Of a DNA stretch of 64,000 bases, positions 27,401 through 35,779 are shown piece by piece. The position numbers were made by a program, and so were the translations under genes. The DNA is from Durusdinium trenchii. Lineage: Eukaryota; Sar; Dinophyceae; Suessiales; Symbiodiniaceae. The stretch is taken from positions 1,498,324 to 1,562,323 of the forward strand of contig CAXAMN010006446.1 of the NCBI GenBank assembly GCA_963970005.1, read 5' to 3'. How positions within the stretch are numbered: position 1 is the first letter of the stretch; the number at the start of each line of letters is the position of its first letter. Under the pieces are notes generated by a model. It ran no database searches. It was not told the origin of the DNA and saw only the letters and a list, made by a program, of their open reading frames with translations.

Positions 27401-29656
27401 CTTCCGATAGTCACACAATATAGGCATCTCGGAGGTATTGTTTCTGCCAAAGCTAGCATGAAGCTTGAGATCTCAGCACGCATAGGCAAGGCAAATGCGG
27501 CTTTTGCCAGAATTGCACGCAAGGTCCTGAAAGTACAGGGGTATCCCCTCAAATTGCGAATCCAAATTTTCGAGGCTACTGTGATGTCCATCTTCACTTG
27601 GGGATGCGGAGCCTGGCCTCTGTTACAGGCCTCCGAGTGGAAGATGTGGCAGAATGCCTGTCATAATTTGTATCGCAAGATTAGTCCATTGGCAAATGAA
27701 ATGCATTCCCGACATGTTTCCAATGCCGAAGTCCTAGTGTCCTTAGAATTGGCCACGCCAAATGACCGCCTGCACACAGCACGAGTTCGGCACCTGGGGG
27801 CTATGGTAGCACACGCCCCAACTGCGGTGTGGGCACTCATGCGACAAGATGACAGAGCCAGACATGCCTATGAGGCATCCATGAATTGGTTTTGGCTGGC
27901 ATTAGGTAGGGACGCTGACGTACCCCAGCTATACTCTTGGCCGATGTGGGAACAAATCGCCAGCAGCACTCCGCACACCTGGAAACGGCTAGTGCGGCGC
28001 ATCGCTGCCAGATATAGAACCTTTCGCATCAATGAGGCAAGGGTCAAACAGGCTCATAGTGAAATCATTAAGATGTTAGTTGAGCTAGGGTCGATAGTAA
28101 AGGGACAGGAGACGGTGACCCGACACTACTGTCTCATATGCGAGCGAGCCTTCCAAAATAAGCGTGCGTGGTTTTTGCATGCACACCACAAGCATTCGTA
28201 TCTCTCAATGGCTGGACAAGCTGCCCAAGGCACTTCATGCCCTGTTTGTGCAAAAGAATATTTTTGCCGAGAGAAACTGAAGCATCATTTACAGTACAGT
28301 GCTGTATGCCGCAACTTTGCCTGGAAAGCTCGTGGCCCACCTATCACCAGTCAGACACAGGCTCATAGTCTCATGCCATGGACATACCGAGAACAGATTC
28401 CAGTATGTCATGATGATGACACCAACCGTGATGATGAGGGCTTGAAGCACGACCTGGACGCCGAGCTTCGGCGCTTCGTAGTTTCGGTCGACCATCCATC
28501 CTTCGAAGCTGACTTGTACCACAGGATACGAGACACCTGCAATAGACCAATGCCGTTCCCGGATATTGCCAAGGTCTTCGGGCAATGGCTGCAAGATCTC
28601 GGTCCTAATGCGGATCCGGCTCTCCTAAAGGTCGGCTCAAGGATCACGGGAGAGTTCGCTGCCATAGAAGGGTGGGTGCTAGCTGGGCTCGAAAAGAACA
28701 TTGAGAGTGAACAAGATCGAAGAGATGTCACGTGCAGCCAACTTCCCATACACCAACCGAGAAAAGCATTCAGGGACAGATACTTCTTTCACCTCTTTAG
28801 TGGAAGGAGAAGACCAGGCGACTTGCAAGACGCATTAGAATTGCTGGAGCCGGAAGCCGGTACTACCCTGTGGGTACTATCAGTAGATGTAATGGTCTCC
28901 AGCAAGTACTGCAATCTGCTACAAGAGGACACGCAGCAGTTGTGGCTTCGACTAGCACGCGACGGACTGGCAGAAGGCATGTTGGCAGGGCCACCATGTG
29001 AGACATGGTCAGTTGCGAGAGAAGCAGATGGCATGTCGCCAAAGAAAGGGCCAAGGCCTCTGCGAACAGCAGAGGCTCCGTGGGGGCTGCTTGACCTTGT
29101 GCCTCGAGAATTTCAGCAAATAGACGTTGGCAATAGGCTTATGTTGTTCGCGCTGAAAGTTTGTCTCGTACAGGCGGCGCAAGGGAAGTTTTCCCTCCTC
29201 GAACACCCAGATGACCCTCGCTCTTTCGATCCCAGCAAAACGAGGTCACCAAGCATTTGGAACACTGCTTTATTAGGGTGGCTTCGCCAGACGGGGTTGT
29301 TTGTTGAACTGCAACTCGAACAAGGATTCTTCCATCAGACGAGTCCTAAGCCTACCCGGTTCCTACTGAGCGGATTGACGTCTGAGGTGGCCCGCAAGAT
29401 AGAGTTTTCCTGTAGAACGTCCACGCGACCGATGGTTGCTTCCATCGGACGAGACGGTGATTCTTTCAAGACAGCTAAGTTGAAAGAGTACACACCGCAA
29501 CTGTGCACTATGATTGCCCAACTGTTTTTTCATCGGTCGAAGCGCCTAGTCGAAGAACTAGAAGATGCTCCCGATGATCTCAGGTGGCTACGATCGCTTT
29601 CAGTGACCACGTTTGAGCACGAGACTCACGGGCCTGATTTCGCGCGCACAGATTAA
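24209..29656 (+). CDS. LINE polyprotein, segment 3: RNase H end, APE endonuclease, reverse transcriptase, zinc fingers, methyltransferase-like domain
   Basis: The enzymatic part of the element. The frame is open from 24140; TTG 24209 is only the first possible start, and translation probably enters from segment 2. Counting from 24209: residues about 1-85 finish RNase H. About 167-434 is the endonuclease: TYN 24727, QET 24839, SAHSPH, LLIDANAR 25182-25205, a SRLDY string and PDHS at about 25476. About 749-1085 is the reverse transcriptase: motif 1 LVKLYKGKG; motif A CDIASAFY at 26707; motif B GTRPGDSWADITF at 26966; motif C WADD 27154-27165; a YRHLGG motif at 27419. About 1305-1375 has zinc fingers CLICERAF...H and CPVCAKEY...C. 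About 1524-1730 is methyltransferase-like. It stops at TAA 29654-29656. All catalytic residues expected for nicking and target-primed reverse transcription are present. Confidence 0.88.
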   Translation: MGMLVATPMDMAHGLRGPVEFRWDSTTAGGKASGSCLATDRPGALARHLQQALESMIAPNKVNHTHVRAHQGEIYNELVDAAAKWAVSQGATRADEGQLRQALALLGENAEWMWLFFVSPDPSKVFGPSGIRQHRTGTVAEEEIQLIVTEMIPDSSQARAVSQLAQFDLKLATYNVLSAKDQIMIQAPELGRVALLRDQFQAAGYHIMGLQETRNKAGMIVSSTHVRFCSGADGQGQYGTELWFSLDIPFAVDGKGKAHFFNRTDFVVLYSDPRIIAVHCKNKILEFVAISAHSPHSGVGQNDREQWWERLREICCLHERSVDKILLIDANARLHTPVDAIVGNLVENFPTPNELSFVDLLASIGLFLPSTFEEFHWGDIATWTHPGGGTCSRLDYIALPIQWRSAVISTWVDTEISSGAAVPDHSCAAAYLNWTQALQMSASNRHSYDHDAIHRPDAKPILRDIIETIPEVSWEVNASVHAAQITKHIRESLCRAFPRQKRLRQNKIASDDARQLCALNVSLRRQLKPYKLMARLALIRECFDKWRNRNYIGVTDAWAKTFHVKQAMIRSQLNDTAWKLRKQLQADRKSYLAGVCDRVKESKPGDVFRMLRPLIGTSRRHGVGMPLPQVNKLDGGATTSFSEYQQRWTEHFAQLEGGHEVDPADFVRNELQRQQQSQQPRWEALSEMPTLYQLENALRRVHSHKAMGPDGVPGDILHMFPRELARVLFPLMTKFAVWLHEPVQWKGGQLVKLYKGKGPVQECSSFRGILLMSTIGKAVRAGMRSKVNRAFVDNSTETHFGGKPAQSVIFGAQVVRHFISMNRDRGNCCAVLFCDIASAFYRVLRQLATGADMTDEHIATVVSRLGLPSEVMHKLHEALTGKSSRETLGGTHAERSLLQESLSGTWFWTERGPLIHTLVGTRPGDSWADITFNVLFAEVIKETQKELQKLGLALMTSADAERVLLPLKEEQNQDKETSCHATWADDLALLLPLQSPERVIQQTGLAAQALLTQLARFGMKASIGTAKTAVLLFVRGPHAVTARRRIYATKNPQIPVLLEAETVFLPIVTQYRHLGGIVSAKASMKLEISARIGKANAAFARIARKVLKVQGYPLKLRIQIFEATVMSIFTWGCGAWPLLQASEWKMWQNACHNLYRKISPLANEMHSRHVSNAEVLVSLELATPNDRLHTARVRHLGAMVAHAPTAVWALMRQDDRARHAYEASMNWFWLALGRDADVPQLYSWPMWEQIASSTPHTWKRLVRRIAARYRTFRINEARVKQAHSEIIKMLVELGSIVKGQETVTRHYCLICERAFQNKRAWFLHAHHKHSYLSMAGQAAQGTSCPVCAKEYFCREKLKHHLQYSAVCRNFAWKARGPPITSQTQAHSLMPWTYREQIPVCHDDDTNRDDEGLKHDLDAELRRFVVSVDHPSFEADLYHRIRDTCNRPMPFPDIAKVFGQWLQDLGPNADPALLKVGSRITGEFAAIEGWVLAGLEKNIESEQDRRDVTCSQLPIHQPRKAFRDRYFFHLFSGRRRPGDLQDALELLEPEAGTTLWVLSVDVMVSSKYCNLLQEDTQQLWLRLARDGLAEGMLAGPPCETWSVAREADGMSPKKGPRPLRTAEAPWGLLDLVPREFQQIDVGNRLMLFALKVCLVQAAQGKFSLLEHPDDPRSFDPSKTRSPSIWNTALLGWLRQTGLFVELQLEQGFFHQTSPKPTRFLLSGLTSEVARKIEFSCRTSTRPMVASIGRDGDSFKTAKLKEYTPQLCTMIAQLFFHRSKRLVEELEDAPDDLRWLRSLSVTTFEHETHGPDFARTD
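24710..25510 (+). other. APE-type endonuclease (EEP) domain
   Basis: This domain nicks target DNA to prime reverse transcription. Motifs in order: ATYN (metal-site Asn), LQET (Glu), SAHSPH (His), LLIDANAR (Asp and Asn), TWTHPGGG followed by SRLDY (Arg, Asp), and PDHS (Asp-His). The complete set suggests an active enzyme. The 14-bp target duplications fit staggered nicks by such an enzyme. Confidence 0.9.
26290..27460 (+). other. Non-LTR reverse transcriptase domain
   Basis: Carries HKAMGPDGVPGDIL, LVKLYKGKG, the SSFRGILL block, CDIASAFY (motif A Asp), GTRPGDSWADITFNVLF (motif B), ATWADDLALL (motif C, two Asp) and YRHLGG. The order and spacing match LINE polymerases. Two departures are clear: motif C is WADD rather than the usual F/YADD, and motif B is PGDSWAD rather than QGSPLSP-like. 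Confidence 0.92.
28129..28310 (+). other. Two C2H2/C2HC zinc fingers
   Basis: Finger 1 is CLIC-x-RAF-x-His...His (28129-28190). Finger 2 is CPVCAKEYFCREKLKHHL ending in Cys (28239-28310). Their position after the reverse transcriptase recalls the Cys/His motifs of other LINE proteins that bind nucleic acid; the ligand is not known. Confidence 0.75.
28781..29420 (+). other. C5-cytosine-methyltransferase-like domain at polyprotein C-terminus
   Basis: The motifs resemble C5-methyltransferases: FFHLFSGRRRPGDLQ (like motif I, SAM binding), VLSVDV (like the acidic residue of motif II), LAGPPCETWS at about 28984-29013 (like motif IV, with the nucleophilic Cys after Pro-Pro), SLLEHPDDP at about 29188 (Glu as in the ENV motif VI) and a late SPKPTRFLL (like motif VIII). 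Published work reports dinoflagellate retrotransposons carrying cytosine methyltransferases, so capture by a LINE has precedent. The Gly-rich loop is less typical (Arg-Arg-Arg-Pro-Gly), so activity is uncertain; a SAM-fold relative with another substrate is the main alternative. Confidence 0.6.
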
Positions 29657-29719
29657 TTCAGAATTTAGATGCCAGGCGGCGCGCTTGACTGCACTTGCCG
29701 TGCGTGAAATGAAATGAAA
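29657..29719 (+). other. 3' UTR of the LINE and (TGAAA)3 tail
   Basis: Only 63 bp separate the stop codon from the target duplication. It contains a GC-rich block (about 29672-29704) and three TGAAA units at 29705-29719. A tiny 3' UTR ending in a short simple repeat is what reverse transcriptases of several LINE clades recognise and prime from. Confidence 0.82.
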
Positions 29720-29733
29720 TGACCCTATCTCCA
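29720..29733 (+). repeat. Target-site duplication, right copy (14 bp)
   Basis: Identical to 8297-8310. The first three bases (TGA) also extend the TGAAA register, so tail and target share microhomology at the junction. Confidence 0.92.
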
Positions 29734-32700
29734 CGTAATGGACAAACCCCAATACGAATTAGGGCACCTGTCCCACATCCTGGGTGGTTCAGGTACGAAA
29801 CTGTGGGGTCAGGACTAGGGATGTATTGACACACACTAGGGATACATTGGAACCAGTGAAGTGTTCAAGTGAGCCGCAAGTGATTGATGGCATGTTCCAA
29901 GAGTTTGATCACAAACTGATGGCATATCAAAGGCGTTTTGCAAATGCCTGTTAGTAAAGGGCCTTGCTCAAAAAAGGATAATCCTTTACATCCTTTACTG
30001 AGCCTTTACTGACTGACTGTTACTTGTTTGGGCTCAACTCACTATCGGATGTGGGACTAGAGCCCGAGAAGGGATATCTGGGCACCAAACTCTACAGGTA
30101 CCGAGCCTTGACCGCTTTGGAGGCCCTACGATCCGATCACGGATAGCGTTCGAAGACGCCGGTGTTCGATGGTGTGCCAGGAGACCCTGGGTCCCGGGGT
30201 GTTGTTTGGATCCAAATTTGGGGTGGTCAATAGACACCCCTTACCACTGATTGGCACACCTGAACGGGTCTGGTTTGGCTAAAACGCTCAAGAAGATCAT
30301 TCGGAATGCTTTCAGTGAGGAAACCTGGCAGAAGTGAGCCAAACACGACGCTCATTTCCACTTGAAAACACAGCCGCAACATTGAACAACCTGACGCACA
30401 CGACTAGAAACACAACGCCGCTCTGTGAACCACCTGCAACGAAAACCAAAACCACAACGCAAACAATCAACATAAAACGACGCAAATGCTGACACTCAAG
30501 TTCTTGAAGTTCTTGGTGCCACTTGAAATCTCTGGAGTGCACTTGGTGACACCAGCCCATAGGTTTTCAATTTAGGTGTTTTACGGTCGAATACGGTCGA
30601 TAAACCAATATTAAACAACCATTATATAATAACATGTTTAGTATAGACCTTTGCCATGCTGACCTGTTTTATGTTTAATTGTGTCATACATCAAGTGTCT
30701 AGAGTCTAGTGTCTTTGGGAATTGCAAAAAGCATGAAAAACATGTTCCAGGTGGAAGGCCGATGGTTGACATCACACAGACCGATAGCTGGCCTGGGGCT
30801 CTTCGTCGTCCTCTTGGCTGCGCTTCAACAGACCCCAAAGGCTCGCCATGACTTTCTCGGGCTTTGCCGTTCCTCGGCGAAAAAAACAGCGCTGTGCTGC
30901 GGAAGGCGCTGCACAGCGCTGCACAGCACCGCCACTGGCGGTACAGCCCTCGCGCCCGGCAAACTATCCCGATGTGGACGAGGTTCCCAGCGAGCCAAAT
31001 CACTGGAGCCAAGTAGTGTGCAGCAGCTTCGGTGTTCATCATCAGTGCAATTCTGACCTTCCAAACTGTCGGAAGGACCAAGGATCTGCCTACATTGACC
31101 CCTTGTCAACCACCCTGCAGATGTATATATAGGAAAATTCCATACATGGAGCGTCTGCACCATGAGTATGATCATTCCAGTTTGATTGTCATAGTTTGAA
31201 TGGACCTCAACAAGGGATATTCGTAATACCCCACCACTGCATGGACAAACAAATAGTTCAAACAAACATAATAGTTTGAATTCAGTCGTAGTGGGACTCT
31301 GCCAGTCTGTTTCCTCCATCGAGTCAGGTCTCTAAGCCCTCTTTCATAAAATTGCATGAACTCGATCTGCAGAAAGCACAATGCAAATCCTGGGCAAGCC
31401 CCAAACACCGACACATGTTTCGGGCCACGCGCACACACGGAAAAGTTACACCTTCTCAGAACAACATGTTGATTGTGACCTATTGGGTTCCACCACAACC
31501 ACATGGGTTCCACCAAACAACTTACTTTGCCACCATCATTTTTCACTCATCCCGAATGGTGTAACACACGTATTATTTCCCACATTGCCAGAATCCATGT
31601 GAATTGATCATGAACCAGGCATTTACACCAACTGATACCAGATCATACCAGTATATAGAGGAGTTCTTCACCACCTCCTCATGGATTCTGTCTTCCCACG
31701 TATGAGGTCCCTGAAGTTCTCAACTCCAACCCTTTTCCGCCCGCCCCTCTCTTTCGGACCTCTCTTCCCACCCAGAAGGCTGTACCAAGAACAGCTCTCA
31801 GCTCTACAGCGCGGTCCTTTTCGGCGCAAACGCGGCGCTCGGTGTCTCTTCGGCCCGTTTCGCCTGTTTTTCTCGCCGTGTCTCCGCCGCGTTCCTCAGC
31901 GCTTTTGGATGGCCTGGCGGTCGGACCAGGACCAGGACCCCAGGAGTTGGGAGATGTCCACGTCTCGCGATGCCTAACCTGGGGGCCTAACCCGTTCGGG
32001 ACGTTCGGTTGGTGGTTCGGGCTGCAGAGAAGGTGTTGTGGTCAGGGCAGAGCGCCACGACGTGGTGCAAGCGCCACGGTGAGCGCCACGTCGTAAGCGC
32101 CAGGAATCTGAATCCCTGCATCCTAGGGCTCCAAGTAATGTAGACTCTTGAGGACCATAAACCCTCCATATGAAGAGCATGAACTATACTCTGCCTGGAA
32201 CTAACATGGAAGATCAAGACATGCCTTCTAAGGGTCCCCACAGAAACTTCATGAAAAACATGGAAAAAAACATGTCGCCCCAGAAAGACCCCCTTTCAAC
32301 CTCCGCGCATGTTTGCACATGCCAGGTGTTTCGCCCCACGAAGCGGACTGGCGTACTTCCAAAACCATCAATTCAGACCGATCTTCCTCCCTAAAAACCC
32401 CCAAAAGCTCATGTCCGCTTTGGAAGCATGCAGATGTGTTCTCCTATTGCTGCCAACTGGCTCCATTTCAGACTCGCATTTCAGAAGGCTTTACCTGGTG
32501 TGTGAAAAAAACGACTGAAATCCTTAGTAAACAAGGGTTGTTTGCTGAGAGCCATTCAATTGGTTAGAATCCCTTACAAGTTATAGATGAAACACCAGTC
32601 ACGTGTCAGTCACGTCTTCCTCTACTGGTTGGTGGTTTCAACATATGTCAACTCACTTGAAAAAAGATTCAGCATGCAGGTCCTATTGTGTTCCCAACTG

Positions 32701-32904
32701 TTTCAATGATTGAACACGAGAATCTCAGTCTGCCACCACCCAGTCTGCGTCCGACAACGTCGGACCCTGCGGACCGTCCCTTCTTTCACCCGGCGGCATG
32801 GTCTCGGGCGGGCGGGTGCGGCACGTGGTCTTCCACCGGGCGCGGTCGGACATGGACCGACCGCGGCTGGTGAAAACGGGTGGATCCCTGCGGACCGTTC
32901 CCAA
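29734..32904. other. Right flank of the LINE, no confident gene
   Basis: A diverged copy of the block later seen at 37690-37745, 43565-43640 and 56133-56210 (TTAGTAAAGGCC...GACTGTTACT) lies at 29945-30032. A copy of a GGAGACCCTGGGTCCC block lies at 30178-30235. GC-rich patches at 30840-30990 and 31805-32100 have open frames (for example a plus-strand frame with NYPDVDEVPSEPNHWSQ near 30962) that might be exons. No domain is recognised. Confidence 0.35.
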
Positions 32905-32980
32905 CGACGAGGAGAACTACCAGGAGACCCTGGGTCCCAGGGTGTTGGTTGGATCCTGTTTGGGGTGGTTCAAAACGACA
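32905..32980 (+). repeat. Dispersed repeat, second copy of the GAGACCCTGGGTCCC block
   Basis: CAGGAGACCCTGGGTCCCAG followed by GGTGTTG-TTGGATCC and GGGGTGGT matches 30178-30235 with a few differences, in the same orientation 2.7 kb away. Low copy in this window. Confidence 0.6.
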
Positions 32981-33084
32981 GAGTCTAGCCCTGTTTTTCA
33001 ACAACGCACGAATTGGCACCCCACAAATTGGGGAAACCCTGGTAGGTGTATCTTCAATACATCCATCAAGATTTAACACTATAT

Positions 33085-33165
33085 CAGACTCTTGATTAAT
33101 ACACCCTCCAGATGAAGAGGATGTTCAATTCAAATGGCTGGGGTTGTTAATCAAGAGTCTACATT
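33085..33165. repeat. Foldback element with AGACTCTTGATTAA arms
   Basis: AGACTCTTGATTAATACACC on the left is matched by GGTTGTTAATCAAGAGTCT on the right, with a loop containing CCTCCAGATGAAGAG. A partial relative (TAGACTCTTGAGG...CCTCCATATGAAGAGCATG) lies at 32137-32182, so this is a mobile family. Confidence 0.65.
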
Positions 33166-33660
33166 AAACCGTGACACAATATTGGCCAAAATTCCAAAAA
33201 GAACATCAAAGAACCACAAAGAGAACCAAACTACCCAGGGCACCTGGATCCCCCACAAAGATCCACTTGCACCTGGTTGATCGTGACGTGACCCTGTTTG
33301 TTTCCTTCCTGGGGTGCGACTTCTCAACGCTCTCAACGACCGAGGACTGGGACTCAGACTCCGGGGTGTCTTCGGTTCTCCGATCCAGTGAGTAGTATCA
33401 AACTGACGTTGTCAAATGAGGTCAGTTTTCGACCTGGAACTGAGGATAGGCTTCACAGAGCTTCGAATTGGTCACTTCGAACTGTCCATCGAGATCCGCG
33501 GAATCCACCCAGGGAAGCGTATACGTGTCGCGTGTTCAGGCTTCGCGTCGGTGTGTCCGAGGTGCCGTTGCGAAGAAATCACAGAGTGGACACAAGAGAT
33601 ACCCTACAGGCCTTGAGAAGATGGGACTGGGATGGGTGGGAGGTCCGGTCATACCGAACC
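33166..33660. other. Stretch with weak coding potential only
   Basis: A plus-strand frame at 33416-33616 contains repeated ELRIGF/ELRIGH and a CPRCRCEE string and is mildly coding-like. No splice sites or domain allow a firm call. Confidence 0.3.
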
Positions 33661-33733
33661 TGAGGAGGTACGACGACTGGAGGTGTAGGGATAAGGAAAG
33701 AAGGTATTCCCTACACCTCCAAGTACCTCCTCA
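33661..33733. repeat. Foldback element, family A (Y-shaped palindrome)
   Basis: TGAGGAGGTACGACGACTGG with GGTGTAGGGA on the left pairs with TCCCTACACCTCCAAGTACC-TCCTCA on the right. The loop is only about 16 bases. It shares GGTACTTGGAG and TCAGAAGGTAC words with the copies at 40041 and 42679. Confidence 0.7.
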
Positions 33734-35628
33734 GAAGGTACGACTGGAGGCCAGAAAAAGACATGGATGGAACTCCCCAGTCCCAGCCATGTTGTAAAGG
33801 ATCTCAAGCTGGCGCCAGAACTTGGAACGAACTGTTTCTGAGTTGGGACTTGGTTCCCAATGGTACCCAGGTATGACTTGACCAGGCCAGGGGTGGTGGA
33901 TTTGGTCAGCATATCTTCCAGTCCCATTTGAAGTGTGGCCCGAGAGGTTGACTTGGTTGTAGTCGGAGTCCTGATGTCCATACTTGGAGAATCATAGAGG
34001 GGGTCGGTTTGGTAATATTATCCTTAGTACTACCAAGACTAGCATATTCAAAAATGATGTCCAACTTCCTTTAAGCTACGTAAGGACAGGTTTTGATAGG
34101 TGCTCTATAAGTCGATCTATAAATAGTTTTTATATATAAATACGGTGGTACACTTGAGGGTGCAGTATCCCCTCTATTCATCAACCTATGTTCAATCGGC
34201 CGACGCTACTCGATTCGGCTCTTCAGTGGTCAGAGTCAACCACTCCGTCCCGTCGACACGTCGACCACGCGTGCGACATGAGCCTCCCGTCCGGAGCGTC
34301 GGAACGAAGAACCCTCTGACGTCCATGTTGGTCCGTGGTGGAACCCAAACAGGTTCAACCCAAACACTCCACGTACCTTAGGGATCCTGTCGTACCGAAC
34401 CTCTGGTTCGGTGCGACTGGACCCTCCAGGCACCTACATGCGCATAAGTACATGTCTCCATTCTCCAATCACCTAACCTGAGGTTCGGTACGAAATCCCT
34501 AGGGCCCTAGCGGCTCTAGCGGTGAATATTTACCATTGACCCTGGCAATTGACGCCGCCAGCGTTTGCAGGCGGGAGGGATCAAGTCTGGCAGTCCGGAG
34601 TGTCTGGGAGACTGTTCTCATCTCCAATTGAAACAAGATCTTTATTTTAAGATCAGAGTCTATCTTTCCTATAAGCAAGATTAAACCTTTAAAGTATTCA
34701 GGAGCGAGCAACGACACCCTCCACTTTCCGACCATTTATATTCTTGGCGAACTGGCGACCGGCAATGTCCAAAAGGGCAGAACTCATTTGGAGAGCTGTG
34801 GGATGGTGTCTTTCCGAAAACGGATTTGAAGATATGGTCACCAACGCTGGCCTCATCATGGCCCCTTCTGCTCACCATTGCCATCAGCAGAACTAGCCAA
34901 GAGGCTACACTGTACATCACTGTATACGTATATATAATGTGTCAAAATCTAAAGCTCATGCTCCGACTACGTCGAAGTACTATGAAAACCACAAGCGTCC
35001 GGCCACCAGCCAAACACGATATGCTGGAACGGCCTCGTAGGCTAGATTCTGTGCGAGCAGGAGTGTTGTTTCCAAGGGAAAAGTGCAGCCCAACTAAGAA
35101 CGTGACATATCGTTGTCTTAGTAGAACATGTTAAACATGTTGTTGTCTATTTAATATAGAGAGACCCCCAAACCAACAGCTTGAAAAATGGTCCGTTCTT
35201 GATGTACACACCCACAAAAATAAACAATGTTCTGAAATCACTTCTGGGCCCTTCCTTTCCCTCAAACAAAACACAGAACTGCTGTATTGTCCTATGGCCG
35301 TATACGAACATTAGCCCATAATACCATAAACATCCTAAACCCTTATTTCTGGGTGTTTCGGATTTTAGAAGCAATCGAGACGTTCTGTCCTGACCTGCCC
35401 ATATATGCAAGCACCGTCACCTTCCAAAAGCATGGCACACTCCCCAAAACAAAGAGTTCACCCGAAACCAATAGCGGGCTCAAGTCATGATTTCCCTTGC
35501 ATCAAAGCAGGGACAATTGCTTCACCCGACCCCCAACCAATATTATTTCGATTCATGGCATCAATCTAGGGACACTGTAGGTTCTGACAGCCCGGATGTG
35601 CAAAACTAAAACTCAGAAGCAAGATTGG
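33734..35628. other. Flank with no gene recognised
   Basis: AT-rich segments alternate with short CCGAACCTCNGGTTCGG palindromes (about 34390-34420 and 34480-34505), which look like fragments of family A foldbacks. No convincing exon was found. Confidence 0.35.
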
Positions 35629-35779
35629 TCAAGAAAAAGCGATGACATCCAAACGAGTCCCCCTTCGCACCGAATCCAGCAGCGGCCAGTTTGTTGGCCG
35701 GCCACGCTGTGTTTTCGATTTTCTCTGACCGGCACACTTTGGCGGCGAACAGCGTTCTGCATGTGTCCAAGCTGTACCT
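35629..35779 (-). other. Possible terminal exon on the minus strand
   Basis: On the minus strand a pyrimidine-rich TGATTTCAG acceptor precedes a 50-codon frame rich in Lys/Arg (SPPKCAGQRKSKTQRGRP) that stops at TGA 35629. The acceptor plus frame is suggestive, but the start exon and family are unknown and other frames are also partly open. Confidence 0.25.

Larger units (their letters stand above)
8311..29719 (+). mobile_element. Giant full-length LINE (non-LTR) retrotransposon, 21.4 kb including nested insert
   Basis: Perfect 14-bp target-site duplications flank the element, and the 3' end is a short (TGAAA)3 tail directly before the duplication, as expected for non-LTR elements. It encodes ORF1 (coiled coil) and a giant polyprotein with RNase H, APE-type endonuclease, reverse transcriptase, zinc fingers and a methyltransferase-like domain, all on the plus strand. 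A 2,826-bp TIR transposon is nested at 14752-17577; without it and its 2-bp duplication the element is about 18.6 kb. Typical LINEs are 4-8 kb. Apart from the nested insert and one frame change in RNase H, more than 17 kb of frame is free of stops and the target duplications are identical, so the insertion is probably recent. No LTRs are present. Promoter signals were not identified. Confidence 0.93.

Noticed and set aside
8297-29733. LTR retrotransposon or endogenous virus
   Set aside because: No long terminal repeats, integrase or aspartic protease. An APE-type endonuclease, LINE-type RT motifs, a TGAAA tail and 14-bp target duplications point to a non-LTR element.
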